NCBI RefSeq assembly: GCF_000626635.1
Contig: NZ_CP007451.1
Coordinates: forward strand, 2,108,001-2,172,000
Length of the DNA stretch: 64,000 nt
Reading direction: 5' to 3'
Source of the DNA: Draconibacterium orientale
Lineage (GTDB): Bacteria > Bacteroidota > Bacteroidia > Bacteroidales > Prolixibacteraceae
This document shows, piece after piece, positions 33,694 through 43,700 of this stretch; position 1 is the first letter of the stretch, and each line of letters begins with the position of its first letter. Under the pieces are notes generated by a model. It saw only the letters and a program-made list of their open reading frames with translations, did no database searches and was not told where the DNA came from. Both the position numbers and the translations under genes were made by a program.

Positions 33694-34818
33694 ATGTTTT
33701 TCAAAGACGTAGTAGGACAAGAGAATATAAAAAGCCGTCTGATCAGGTCGGTACAGGAGCAACGAATCAGTCATGCACAATTATTTTCCGGCCATTCGGG
33801 AACCGGCAAACTGGCCATGGCTTTGGCGTATGCACAGTATGTTTCGTGCAAAAACCGCAGCGAAACCGATTCGTGCGGCACTTGCCCGTCGTGCCACAAA
33901 TATCAGAAAATGGCGCACCCCGATTTGCATTTTGTGTTCCCCATTTTCAATGCCAAACAGTTTAACAAGCCGGTTAGCGACGATTTTCTTCCGCAGTGGC
34001 GCGAGAAAGTATTGGCCAATCCGTATTTCGAACTCAGCGATTGGTTGAGCCACATCGACGCCGGAAATGCACAGGGCGAAATTTACGAACGCGAAAGCGA
34101 GTCGATTTTGCGAAAACTGAACCTCAAATCGTTCGAGTCGGAGTTTAAAGTGATGATTATCTGGTTGCCTGAAAAAATGAACATCGCCTGCTCAAACAAA
34201 CTGCTGAAAATGATTGAGGAGCCGCCCAGCAAAACACTTTTTATTCTGGTAACCGAAAACGAAGAAGGTGTGATCGGCACCATTCGTTCGCGGGCACAGT
34301 TGGTAAAATTTCCGTTTGTCGATAATCAATCGATAAAAAATGCTTTGCTGAAAATTGAGGGAGTTGATCCGGCAATCGTTCCCGATGCAGTTCACCTGGC
34401 TTCGGGAAGTTATTTGAAAGCACTCAGCTATTTATCGCCGTCGGAAGAAGAGCAGTTTTATTTCCAGAAATTCCAGGAAATGATGCGTTTTGCCTATGCC
34501 CGGCAGGTGAAAGACATGATTGACTGGGCCGATGAAATGGCAAAAATTGGCCGCGACAAACAAAAAGCCTTTTTTGCAGCTTCCCTGCGTTTAGTGCGCG
34601 AGTATTTTGTGTCGAACATGAAACGCAGCGAAATTGTGTATATGAACCGCGCCGAAAAAGACTGGGGCAAAAAATTCGCTCCTTTTATTAACGAGCGCAA
34701 CATTGTGGCTTTTGCCGACGAATTTGAGCTGGCCATAAAACACATCTCCATGAACGGTAATCCGCGTATTGTTTTTATGGATACCGGTTTGCGCATGGTA
34801 CGGCTGATTAAGCGGTAG
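33694..34818 (+). CDS. holB: DNA polymerase III delta-prime subunit
   Basis: The 374-residue clamp-loader subunit is taken from the ATG at 33694 (MFFKDVVGQENIK), the conserved start; upstream codons are promoter sequence. The Walker A-like loop is GHSGTGKL (33-40), and a four-cysteine zinc module follows (Cys52, Cys61, Cys64, Cys67 in SCKNRSETDSCGTCPSCHKY). The segment KLLKMIEEPPSKTLFILVTE and the arginine finger in IRSRAQLVKFP match AAA+ clamp-loader subunits. Together with DnaX and HolA it loads the sliding clamp. It stands alone here. Confidence 0.9.
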   Translation: MFFKDVVGQENIKSRLIRSVQEQRISHAQLFSGHSGTGKLAMALAYAQYVSCKNRSETDSCGTCPSCHKYQKMAHPDLHFVFPIFNAKQFNKPVSDDFLPQWREKVLANPYFELSDWLSHIDAGNAQGEIYERESESILRKLNLKSFESEFKVMIIWLPEKMNIACSNKLLKMIEEPPSKTLFILVTENEEGVIGTIRSRAQLVKFPFVDNQSIKNALLKIEGVDPAIVPDAVHLASGSYLKALSYLSPSEEEQFYFQKFQEMMRFAYARQVKDMIDWADEMAKIGRDKQKAFFAASLRLVREYFVSNMKRSEIVYMNRAEKDWGKKFAPFINERNIVAFADEFELAIKHISMNGNPRIVFMDTGLRMVRLIKR

Positions 34819-34893
34819 ATGTTTTGTGATTCCTCAGGCGCCAGTCGGTGTTGAACCGCTAAGCGCATAATGCAATCAGGTGTTACCGGAGCC

Positions 34894-35008
34894 AAAACAT
34901 TTGTTGATGTTAAACAAACCTAATGTAAACGGATTTAAACAAACTATCCGGAGAAGGAAACAATTAAGGCCGCAATTCAAACATTTGTCTAGCGGTTTAA
35001 AACATTTG
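34894..35008 (+). repeat. 21-bp periodic array with AAACATTTG cores
   Basis: AAAC-ending cores are at 34898, 34940, 34961, 34982 and 35003, so four are exactly 21 bp apart and the first is 42 bp upstream. Three cores read AAACATTTG, the complement of the 23.4 kb CAAATG core. A plus-strand ORF 34907-35044 (45 residues) reads through it with heptads such as FKQTIRR, RKQLRPQ, FKHLSSG and LKHLTTR. I see no sign that this is a real gene. Confidence 0.7.
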
Positions 35009-35112
35009 ACTACGCGAAGAGCGCAAGGGTCAGCTGGTGAGTGAGTTACGGTTGTCTGGATGAAGGAATGTCATCTTCTCAAAAAAGATGACATCCTATT
35101 AGGAACCAAGAA

Positions 35113-35544
35113 CTACTTGTTGAAAGAATACCGGATTCCCCACAAATGCCTCAGGGCAACAACGTCATCATTAAAATAAATTTCCGGAGCAAGTTCAACA
35201 ACCAGCGACAGCCTTTTAAACGATTGCAAGGGACAAATTTCTAAAGCCACGGGCACTGAAAAAAAGGCATCTTCTCCCGAATAAGGTATCAACCCAAACC
35301 CCAGTCCGGCAGAAAATTGGTGAAATTCGCCCGGCTTAAATTTGTAAGTGCTGTTTAATTCAATACCCGTATTTTCGAGCTCGCCGCTATTGGCAAAAAC
35401 TTTTAGTTCAGCATTGAATTTTTCATTTAATGGTACTGAAACTCCTAATGAATGGACGGAGTAACTGGTTACTTTTACCTGGCTAAAACCGGAGAATGAA
35501 ACCAGGAAAAGAAAAATCGGGAATAATAATTTAATCATTTTCAT
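35113..35544 (-). CDS. Small secreted beta-barrel-like hypothetical protein
   Basis: No named family is recognised. Taking the ATG at 35544 gives 144 residues with a clean signal peptide (MKMIKLLFPIFLFLVSFSGF, ending SQ). The mature part alternates polar and hydrophobic residues in strands (VKVTSYSVHSLGVSVPL, FNAELKVFAN, GIELNSTYKF, HQFSAGLGFGLI, RLSLVVELAPEIYF) and ends HLWGIRYSFNK, a C-terminal aromatic pattern common in outer-membrane barrels. Both features suggest a small outer-membrane protein. It lies alone. Confidence 0.65.
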   Translation of the reverse strand: MKMIKLLFPIFLFLVSFSGFSQVKVTSYSVHSLGVSVPLNEKFNAELKVFANSGELENTGIELNSTYKFKPGEFHQFSAGLGFGLIPYSGEDAFFSVPVALEICPLQSFKRLSLVVELAPEIYFNDDVVALRHLWGIRYSFNK

Positions 35545-36122
35545 CTGTATAAATTTTAAATGGAATCTGAATCCTTTCATGTAATCAGAATTCCTGTGTT
35601 CGCTTGTTTATTCGTACTATTAATCTACCAATGTATTTAATAGTCACCGTTAACTATTTTATCCAAAACACCTCTGTGTTTTTAGTTTTTCCCTCACTTA
35701 AGTTTACTGTCCTTGTCCTGAAAATGTGTGTTGATGAACAGGTGATCTTGAATCAACAGTACGAATATAGAATTACTTGTTTTCCATCACAAAGAATATG
35801 TTAAAAATATCATGGGGGGGTAATTTTTATTTCTTCTAAATAATTGTTCCTTTTTAGATTCATTTTAAAAACCAAGCCATTACTTATCAAATTGCTATTA
35901 ATCATTACTTTTGTGGGCTATGCCAATTGTTTTCATCGTGAGCTTAACCGAAACGATGAATTACACTGGTGAGTGCATTGTTAACTTGATGATTTGGATG
36001 AGATGAAATGAACTGGCAATTCAACTCAATTGCTAATCGGTATTAAATGATTATCTTGGCAAGGCCGGATAAAAAGGCTTTTAGTCTCAGATCTAAAGGT
36101 CTCTGTACTACGAATCTAAAAT
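35545..36122. other. Intergenic, 578 bp
   Basis: A TACTTTTG box at 35906-35913 could start the ricT-like transcript, leaving a leader of about 200 nt. The leader has no recognisable riboswitch. A GGGGGGG run sits near 35813. Nothing else is seen. Confidence 0.4.
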
Positions 36123-37391
36123 ATGAAAGAAGTAAATACTACAGATAGAGGGGTTTGTCAAACGAAAGTTGGAAATTGCGGAAAACTGCAGGTTACCGAC
36201 TGGCTTGGCGATGTACAGCCTGCTTACAAAGGCGAAGACATTGTTGAAGTGCGTTTTAAAAATACCCGAAAAGACTATTATAAAAACGTAAATAACCTAA
36301 AACTTAAAGTTGGCGAACTGGTGGCCGTTGAAGGAAATCCGGGGCACGATATCGGTATAATTTCGTTAAAAGGGGAGCTGGTGTTTGAGCAAATGAAACG
36401 CCACAAAGTTACGCTGAACAACGGCGAATACCGCAAAATTTACCGCCACGCCAAACCGGTTGACATCGACAAATGGAAAGAAGCCATTTCGCTGGAACAT
36501 GAAACCATGATTCGTTCGCGTCAGATTGTTCAGGATCTGCGTCTCGATATGAAAATTGGCGATGTGGAATACCAGGGCGACAAAACAAAAGCCATCTTCT
36601 ACTACATTGCTGATGGTCGTGTTGATTTTCGCCAGCTGATAAAAGTGCTGGCCGAAACGTTCCGCATCCGCATCGAAATGAAGCAGATTGGTGCGCGCCA
36701 GGAAGCCGGCCGTATTGGCGGAATTGGACCCTGCGGGCGTTCACTTTGCTGCTCAACGTGGATGAGCAATTTTGTGTCGGTAACCACCAATGCTGCGCGT
36801 CATCAGGAAATTTCGCTGAACCCGCAAAAACTGGCCGGGCAATGTGGAAAATTAAAGTGCTGCCTCAATTTCGAGGTGGATGCCTACATTGATGCACAAA
36901 AAGATTTCCCGCCAAACCATATTCCACTCGAAACAGAACACATGACCTATTCCTTCCTGAAAGCCGATATTTTTGGAGGAATTTACTGGTACGCTCCGCG
37001 TGGCGAAGGTCCCGGAACACTGGTGGCCGTGCCTGTGAAACGGGTAAAAGAGGTGTTGCGTTTAAATCGTAACGGCAAAAAACCGGAAAAACTGGTGATT
37101 GAAAAATACGATGCCGGAGCACAAAAACTCGATACCTTCCATAATGTGGTGGGCCAGGAGGATTTGGATCGTTTCGACCGGGCGAAGAAAAAGAGCCGCT
37201 CGAAAAAGCGCAGCAATCGTCGTAATCCTAACCAGGGCCGAAAGCAAAATCAGCCCAGCGCACAGGGGCCTAAACCCGAACGAAGGCAAGATAAAACCCA
37301 GGGAAACGGCCAGGGCCGCAAACCAAAGCAAACCAGAGGGGGAAGCCAAAACCGGCGATCCGGGCAAAATCGTAACCAAAACCGTAGTTAA
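36123..37391 (+). CDS. PSP1/RicT-like iron-sulfur protein with basic C-terminal tail
   Basis: The 422-residue protein has the PSP1 domain of RicT (YaaT). Two cysteine clusters, GPCGRSLCCSTW and GQCGKLKCCLNFE, match those binding an iron-sulfur cluster in RicT of Bacillus, where RicT, RicA and RicF control RNA maturation by RNase Y. The first 40 residues also carry two cysteines. From about residue 355 the chain becomes a low-complexity tail rich in Arg, Lys, Gln, Asn and Gly, a Bacteroidota addition that may bind RNA. The gene immediately precedes gldH (66 bp), a typical Bacteroidota arrangement. No RicA/RicF partner is visible here. Confidence 0.85.
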   Translation: MKEVNTTDRGVCQTKVGNCGKLQVTDWLGDVQPAYKGEDIVEVRFKNTRKDYYKNVNNLKLKVGELVAVEGNPGHDIGIISLKGELVFEQMKRHKVTLNNGEYRKIYRHAKPVDIDKWKEAISLEHETMIRSRQIVQDLRLDMKIGDVEYQGDKTKAIFYYIADGRVDFRQLIKVLAETFRIRIEMKQIGARQEAGRIGGIGPCGRSLCCSTWMSNFVSVTTNAARHQEISLNPQKLAGQCGKLKCCLNFEVDAYIDAQKDFPPNHIPLETEHMTYSFLKADIFGGIYWYAPRGEGPGTLVAVPVKRVKEVLRLNRNGKKPEKLVIEKYDAGAQKLDTFHNVVGQEDLDRFDRAKKKSRSKKRSNRRNPNQGRKQNQPSAQGPKPERRQDKTQGNGQGRKPKQTRGGSQNRRSGQNRNQNRS

Positions 37392-37457
37392 AGAAAACAA
37401 CTTGCGTTTTACAGCGTTTGATGTATTGATCTTTCGAAAAAAAATAGTTGAAGCAGA

Positions 37458-37928
37458 ATGAGTCGTTTTTTTCAGGTTATACTTTTTACGGGAATTGTGG
37501 CGATTATGGCAGCGTGCGAATCGCACAGTGTTTTCGATAAATACAAGCCAATTAACAAAGGCGTTTGGAACAAAGATTCGCTGGTGGTTTTTAACGTGCC
37601 GGTTACCGATACCTTGCAAAATCACAATCTTTATATTAATGTGCGCAACAAGGTGGATTACCGCTACAGCAACCTGTGGCTGTTTGTTACCATTGTGCAA
37701 CCCGGTGGCGAAGCGGTTACCGATACCTTCGAAATGGTGCTGGCCGATCCGTCGGGGAAATGGCTGGGCGAAGGTTTTGGCGGATTAAAAACCCGTGAGG
37801 CCATTTACCGGCGCAATGTGTTTTTCCCTCGCTCGGGCGATTACACCATACGCTTGCAGCAGGGCATGCGCAACGACGAGCTAAAAGGAATTTCCGACGT
37901 GGGTGTACGTGTTGAAAAAGTCAAATAG
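37458..37928 (+). CDS. gldH: Gliding motility lipoprotein GldH
   Basis: The 156-residue lipoprotein has a signal ending at AIMAAC (Cys20) and the characteristic ESHSVFDKYKPINKGVW opening of mature GldH. Further family features are the long beta strands NHNLYINVRNKVDYRYSNLWLF and the GKWLGEGFGGLKTREA and VFFPRSGDYTIRLQQGMR segments. GldH is needed for gliding in Flavobacterium but is also widespread in non-gliding Bacteroidota, so motility is not implied. Its neighbours, ricT-like and trmB, are the usual ones. Confidence 0.93.
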   Translation: MSRFFQVILFTGIVAIMAACESHSVFDKYKPINKGVWNKDSLVVFNVPVTDTLQNHNLYINVRNKVDYRYSNLWLFVTIVQPGGEAVTDTFEMVLADPSGKWLGEGFGGLKTREAIYRRNVFFPRSGDYTIRLQQGMRNDELKGISDVGVRVEKVK

Positions 37929-37972
37929 AAGATCAAAGAAATTTATAAATACCAACAGTTTATTTTTTAGAG

Positions 37973-38713
37973 GTGGGAAAAGGAAAGCTGAAGAAGTTTG
38001 ATGAAATGATGGGTTTTGAACATGTTGTTCAGGCACCGTTTCATAAGGTGGGACACGACGATTTTCATTTAAAAGGAAAATGGTCGGCCGAATTTTTTAA
38101 AAACGATCAGCCCATAATTTTGGAGCTGGGTTGTGGCAAGGGCGAATATACCGTGGAATTGGCGGCAATGAACCCGAACATCAATTATATTGGTGTGGAT
38201 ATTAAAGGGGCGCGGCTTTGGAAAGGTGCAAAACTGGCCTACCAGCGCGAAATGACAAATGTGGGATTCTTGCGTACCAACATCGAATTGATTCCTCAGT
38301 TTTTTGCCAAAGATGAGGTAGATGAGATCTGGCTAACTTTCCCCGATCCGCAAATGCGAAAAGCGAGGAAACGCTTAACGTCAACAACGTTTCTGAATAA
38401 ATACCGGACTTTTCTGAAACCCGGCGGTGTGGTGCACTTAAAAACCGACAGCAATTTTCAGTACAACTACACACTGGAAATGGCCAAACTGAATCAGTTT
38501 GAAATACTGGCCGAAACCGATAATCTGTACGAGTGGGAAGGATTGACTGATGTGTTGCGCATTCGTACGTTTTACGAAAAGCAGTGGCTCGACCGCGGAA
38601 TACCAAGTAAATATCTGGCTTTTATTCCGCACAACGGCGAATACATCGAACCCGAGATTGATATCGAACGCGACGAGTATCGCAGCTTTGGGCGTAGCGC
38701 TCGGGACTTATAG
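37973..38713 (+). CDS. trmB: tRNA (guanosine(46)-N7)-methyltransferase
   Basis: A 246-residue SAM-dependent methyltransferase that makes m7G46 in tRNA. The start is a GTG at 37973; there is no better ATG before the conserved region. The SAM loop is LELGCGKGEY (50-59), followed by YIGVDIKGARLWKGAK, and the catalytic/substrate segment is TFPDPQMRKARKRLTS. The C-terminal part ends VEYEF-like with YRSFGRSARDL. It is 45 bp after gldH and may share its transcript. Confidence 0.93.
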   Translation: MGKGKLKKFDEMMGFEHVVQAPFHKVGHDDFHLKGKWSAEFFKNDQPIILELGCGKGEYTVELAAMNPNINYIGVDIKGARLWKGAKLAYQREMTNVGFLRTNIELIPQFFAKDEVDEIWLTFPDPQMRKARKRLTSTTFLNKYRTFLKPGGVVHLKTDSNFQYNYTLEMAKLNQFEILAETDNLYEWEGLTDVLRIRTFYEKQWLDRGIPSKYLAFIPHNGEYIEPEIDIERDEYRSFGRSARDL

Positions 38714-38723
38714 ATAACCTGTT

Positions 38724-38804
38724 GTCATATCGAAGGAAGAATGACTGAGATATCTGTGACTTCGTTAATAATTGTAACAGATTTCTCACTGCGTTCGAAA
38801 TGAC
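38724..38804. repeat. GTCATTTCGAA palindromic element, copy 2
   Basis: Arms GTCATATCGAAGG and TTCGAAATGAC with internal ATCTGT/AACAGAT complementarity match the element at 27115-27196. It lies just after trmB. Confidence 0.8.
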
Positions 38805-38915
38805 AAATTAAGGTGAATTCTTTACCCCTTTAGCTGTAGTTATCCCGATAAAATCGGGACAGTTCTGAAATTAGGCAGAAGATTATTGGTTCAGCAACTG
38901 CGTGGTTTGAAACAT

Positions 38916-38957
38916 GCTCCCCTTTCAAGGGGAGCTCCCGACAGGGAGAGGGGTAGG
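38916..38957. repeat. GC-rich hairpin pair upstream of the ATL gene
   Basis: GCTCCCCTT/AAGGGGAGC (38916-38935) forms a 9-bp hairpin, followed immediately by CTCCCGACAGGGAG. An ATCGGG inverted repeat lies at about 38850-38860. The pattern is a common Bacteroidota intergenic repeat. Confidence 0.6.
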
Positions 38958-38986
38958 GGAAAAGAATAAAAGAATACTGGTTTAAA

Positions 38987-39310
38987 ATGAGCGATTTTTT
39001 CAATCAGGTTTACGAAGTAGTAAAGCAAATCCCTCCCGGACGGGTAACCTCATATGGTGCCATAGCCGCCAGTTTGGGTTCACCCGGAGCCGCACGAATG
39101 GTGGGCTGGGCAATGAATGCCAGTCATTCGCATCCCGAATTTGTTCCGGCGCACCGGGTGGTAAACCGCAACGGACTGCTAACCGGGAAACACCATTTTG
39201 ATAATCCAAATGCCATGCAGGAACTGCTTGAAGCCGAAGGGCTGAAACTGGAGGGCGACAAAATTCTCGATTTCAAGGAAAAATTCTGGGACCCGATGAA
39301 AGAATTGTAG
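38987..39310 (+). CDS. Alkyltransferase-like protein (MGMT family, catalytic Cys replaced)
   Basis: The 107-residue protein matches the C-terminal DNA-binding domain of O6-alkylguanine-DNA alkyltransferases: IPPGRVTSYGAIAASLGSPGAARMVGWAMNAS. In true MGMTs the active site is PCHRV; here it is PAHRV (residues 54-58), with Ala55 in place of the alkyl-accepting Cys. This is the hallmark of ATL proteins, which recognise O6-alkylguanine and hand it to nucleotide excision repair. Length fits ATL. It is a single gene after the repeat region. Confidence 0.9.
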   Translation: MSDFFNQVYEVVKQIPPGRVTSYGAIAASLGSPGAARMVGWAMNASHSHPEFVPAHRVVNRNGLLTGKHHFDNPNAMQELLEAEGLKLEGDKILDFKEKFWDPMKEL

Positions 39311-39469
39311 CTGTGCATTTTCTCAGAAAAAGAAAGGTAGTTTAAATCAACCAAAAGTTCATATTAATATTCAAAACATTTCCGTGTTTAAACTGTTCAT
39401 CTAATTGCATTTATTAAATTTGCAGTTTCAATTAACAGACAGTCAAAGTCAAAACAAAGCATTCTTAAA

Positions 39470-40585
39470 ATGGCAGATATACCAAGAAAATTAATTGTCC
39501 CGAAAGATGTTACCGATGCCTTACGCACCGTAAAATATCCGGGAAGCGACGAAGATGTGGTTCAACTGGAAATGCCACAGGAAATCCGCATTGCCGGACA
39601 GCGAATAAGTTTTTCGCTGGTTTTTCAGAAAAGCAACGACCCAAATATTGAAGCGCTGGTTGTAGCGTGCGAAGCGGCCATTAAAAAATACCTTGGCGAG
39701 CAGGTTGAAATTGAAGATAACATTGCCGTGAAATTTATTCACGATATGGAACGCCCGGTTTTGCCCAACGTGAAAAACATTGTGGCCATTGCATCGGGAA
39801 AAGGTGGTGTTGGTAAATCAACTGTGGCAGTAAATACTGCTGTAGCGTTAGCAAAAAGTGGTGCAAAAGTTGGCTTGCTCGATGCCGATATTTTTGGCCC
39901 CTCAATTCCAAAAATGTTTGGTGTTGAAGACGAACGTCCGGCTGGTGTAAAGATCGACGACAGAGAAATGATCAATCCGCTTGAAAAATACGGGGTGAAA
40001 TTCTTGTCGGTAGGCTTTTTTGTTGATCCCGACAGTGCCATTATCTGGCGCGGACCAATGGCATCGAATGCACTGAAACAACTGATTTCGGAAGGAAACT
40101 GGGGCGAACTGGATTATTTGCTGATCGACCTGCCTCCGGGCACCAGCGATATTCACCTTACCCTGGTACAAAGTGTTCCGGTAACCGGAGCGGTAATTGT
40201 AACTACCCCGCAGGATGTGGCTTTGGCCGACGTGGTTCGTGGAACCAGCATGTTCCAAAGTAAATCGGTTGATGTGCCTGTGCTTGGTTTGGTAGAAAAC
40301 ATGGCCTGGTTTACTCCGGAAGAACTGCCCGAAAACAAGTACTATATTTTTGGTAAAGAAGGTGGTAAAAAACTGGCCGATAAACTGGGCTTGCCCTTGT
40401 TGGGGCAAATTCCAATTGTGCAGAGTATTCGCGAAGGTGGCGACGAAGGAACACCCGTAGCTGCCAACGGCGACACAATTACCGGACAGGCTTTTGCCGA
40501 TGTGGCTGAAAAAGTGAAACACCGTGTACATGTGCGCAACATACAAATGGCGCCAACTAAAAAGGTAAAAATTACCCGAAAATAA
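39470..40585 (+). CDS. Mrp/NBP35-type iron-sulfur cluster carrier ATPase
   Basis: The 371-residue protein has an N-terminal MIP18/DUF59-like domain (residues 1-95) and a P-loop ATPase. The deviant Walker A is GKGGVGKST (110-118); LDADIFGPSIPKMFG, LIDLPPGTSDIHL and TTPQDVALADV are typical of Mrp/ApbC. The pair of cysteines that usually binds the cluster near the C-terminal third is absent: the segment reads NMAWFTPEELPENKYYIFG. Bacteroidota members often lack it. It likely helps deliver Fe-S clusters, although the lost cysteines make that less certain. Confidence 0.88.
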   Translation: MADIPRKLIVPKDVTDALRTVKYPGSDEDVVQLEMPQEIRIAGQRISFSLVFQKSNDPNIEALVVACEAAIKKYLGEQVEIEDNIAVKFIHDMERPVLPNVKNIVAIASGKGGVGKSTVAVNTAVALAKSGAKVGLLDADIFGPSIPKMFGVEDERPAGVKIDDREMINPLEKYGVKFLSVGFFVDPDSAIIWRGPMASNALKQLISEGNWGELDYLLIDLPPGTSDIHLTLVQSVPVTGAVIVTTPQDVALADVVRGTSMFQSKSVDVPVLGLVENMAWFTPEELPENKYYIFGKEGGKKLADKLGLPLLGQIPIVQSIREGGDEGTPVAANGDTITGQAFADVAEKVKHRVHVRNIQMAPTKKVKITRK

Positions 40586-40799
40586 ATCCGAAAAGTAGAG
40601 GTGTACAATGCGTGCATCTCTACCTTTTTTCAAGGCCGCAACTCCTTTAAAATGTAATATTCTCCCGCCCCGTCAATTAATTCTGTTGAACATTCATTTT
40701 TTCTTATTTTTACAGCGTTTGCAAAATGCAACAATTCAGGATGTACAGGCAATAATCTTGTGATTCCTGAGTTTATTCAATGAGTTAACAAAAAACTGC

Positions 40800-43700
40800 T
40801 TGAAGAAACGATTTTTACATACCATATTCCTGTTTTTATTGGTTTCGATTTTTGCCGGCTGTTCTACTGAAAAAAATACCCGGGCATCACGAACTTTCCA
40901 TAATGTTACTTCGCGTTATAATATTTATTTTAATGCCAACGAGGCAGTAAAAGAGGGCGTTGCAACGATTGAGGAGCGTGTTGAGGACGACTTTACCCGT
41001 GTTTTACCCATTTATAAGGCGAGCGATCCATCGGTGGCGCGCATGGTAAAATCGGATATGGATTATGCGGTTGTAAAATGCTCGAAATTGATCGAGATAC
41101 ACTCTATAACTAAAAAGCCAAAACGTAAAAGAGGTGGTGGTTCGCGCAAATACCAGGAGTTTGCCAGCCAGGAGGAGTTTAACAATTGGATCGACGACAG
41201 TTACCTCTTAATGGGGAAAGCCTATTTCTATCAGCACAATTTTTTTGCTGCCATCGATAATTTCTCGTATGTGGTGCGTAAATACCCCGACGAAGAAACG
41301 GCAGATGAGGCACAGGTTTGGCTGATACGTGCTTACACCGAGATGGAACGTTACATTGAAGCCAACGAAGTTATTCAGGCTATTCAGTCGTACGATGATT
41401 TTCCAAAAAGCCTGGAGCGCGATTTTGCCATTGCCACAGCTTTCTATTACAAAAAGCAGTTTGAATACGACAATGCCATTCGCCTGCTCGATATTGCCAT
41501 CGACAAAACATTCTGGAAAAAAGATAAAGCCCGCCTGCAATATATTGTGGCGCAACTGTACCAGGAGTTGGGCCAGAACCAGGCGGCAGCAGCAGCCTTT
41601 AGAAAGGTTACCAAAATGAATCCGGATTACACCATGGCCTTTAACGCAATGATAAACGGTGCAGGGGTATTCTCAGGCGAAGGAAATTCGGAAGATTTGA
41701 AAAAGCAGTTGAATAAAATGCTGCGCGACAAAAAGAACGTCGATTTCCGCGACCAGATTTATTATGCCTTAGGTAACATTTTTTTCCGCGAAGGAAACCG
41801 CGATGTGGCCAAGGATAACTACAAAGAATCGGTAGCTACAAGTTTTAAAAATCAATACCAACGGGCCTTATCGTCGATTACTTTGGCCGATATTTATTTC
41901 GAGGATCTGAATTACCGCGGCGCACAGTCGTATTACGATAGTGCAATGATTATTATCGATGAAACATACCCGAATTACGACAATGTATCAGCACGCTACC
42001 GGAGTTTAACTAATTTGGTGGATAATATATTGTTGGTTGAACGAGAAGACAGTTTGCAACGAGTGGCGCAAATGTCGGATGTAGAACGTGAAGCTTTAAT
42101 TGCGAACTTGATGCAGGAAGAGCAGGAACGCCAGCGAAACATGGAAAACCTGGCCATGCAGGATGCGCGAAGTCAGGGCTATTACCGCTCCAACCGTTAC
42201 CGCATGGGAATGGGAAATTCAGGTGGCGGAGGCTGGTATTTCTACAATCCGCAAACCGTGTCGTACGGGCGGGTAACTTTCCAGCAGCAATGGGGCCGGC
42301 GAACATTGGAAGACGACTGGCGACGATCGAATAAGGCTACTGTTTCGATGGAAGAAAGCGAAGAAATGGCAGAGGTAGAACCCGAAGAACAGCGTATTGA
42401 AGACCCGCTGAAAAAGGAATTTTATACGCAGGATTTACCTTTAACTGATTCGATGATGACAGTGTCGCACGCACGAATTCGCGATGCACTTTACAACTCA
42501 GGTAAAATATTTAAATCGGAATTTGAAGATTACGAGCGCTCGGCCGAGGCTTTTGAAGAGCTGATAAGGCGTTATCCAAACAATATTTACCTTTTGTCGG
42601 CTTATTTCGATTTGTACGATTTGTATGAGTTGATGGGCGATAAGGAAAGAGCAAACTACTACCGTAGTCTCATCATTTCTGAATATCCGAAAAGTAAGTT
42701 CGCGCAGTTCCTGCAAAATCCAAATTTCTTTGTGGAAATGGCGGCCAAAACCGATAGTCTCAACCGCTTGTACCAGGAAACATTCCGAAATTACAAGCAG
42801 GGAAGGTACCAAAATGTGTTGTCGCTTACCGGGCAAATGAAAAACATGGAGCCGGATACGGTGATCCTTCCAAAAATTGATTTTATGGAAATGGTTGCCG
42901 ATGGTGTTTTAACCGACGTGCACAATTTTGAAGTCTTGCTAAAAGGTTATTTGGCAGAATATCCGGCAAAAGAACCATCGCCACTGGCCGGGGAAATCCT
43001 ACAGCTTATTCAGGACAGTACCTTAACCGATTACCAGAAACTGGTGGAAATGGGCTACATCAGCGAAGAAATTCAAAACGAAGAGCTGCTGCCCGAAAAT
43101 TTCTTTGCCGATGATGAGTTTGGCGGAAAATTCAGTTACGACGAAGATTTGTTGCACTACTTTGTAATTGCCTATCCGCGCGAAGAAGAAGACAATATCG
43201 ATTTGAATCGACTGAAGTTTGACATTGCCAATTACAACATCGACCACTATACAAAAATAGATTTTGATATTGAAACGGAATACCTCGATGATAAACTGGC
43301 TTTTGTGCTGGTGCGCTCGATGACCAACAAAGAAAATGCGCTGATCTATCACGGAGCGATCATTCGAAAAGCCCCGGTTTTTAAAACTTTGCAGGGAATT
43401 GATTATATGAACTTTGTAATATCGTCGACCAATTACCGGGCGGTTATGCAGGAACGCTCAACAGCCGATTACATGAAGTTCTTCGTGAAGAATTACAGCC
43501 GTTTTATCCGTTCAAATTTCAGCGACGACGAAATGGATATCTCGCCTGAAGAGTTAATGGCGCGCGCCGCAGCCGAAGAAAATGCGCTAAACGAACGTGG
43601 TACTTTTGTTACGGTAAACGCTGGTCCGGCCGGATTATACGATACAAATGTTGATACCACGCAGAATTTTGTGATTGCCGTAAAAGACGTAAGCCTGTCG

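Noticed and set aside
37062-37700. 212-residue minus-strand ORF over the ricT tail and gldH
   Set aside because: It covers low-complexity and coding DNA on the other strand and has no family features.
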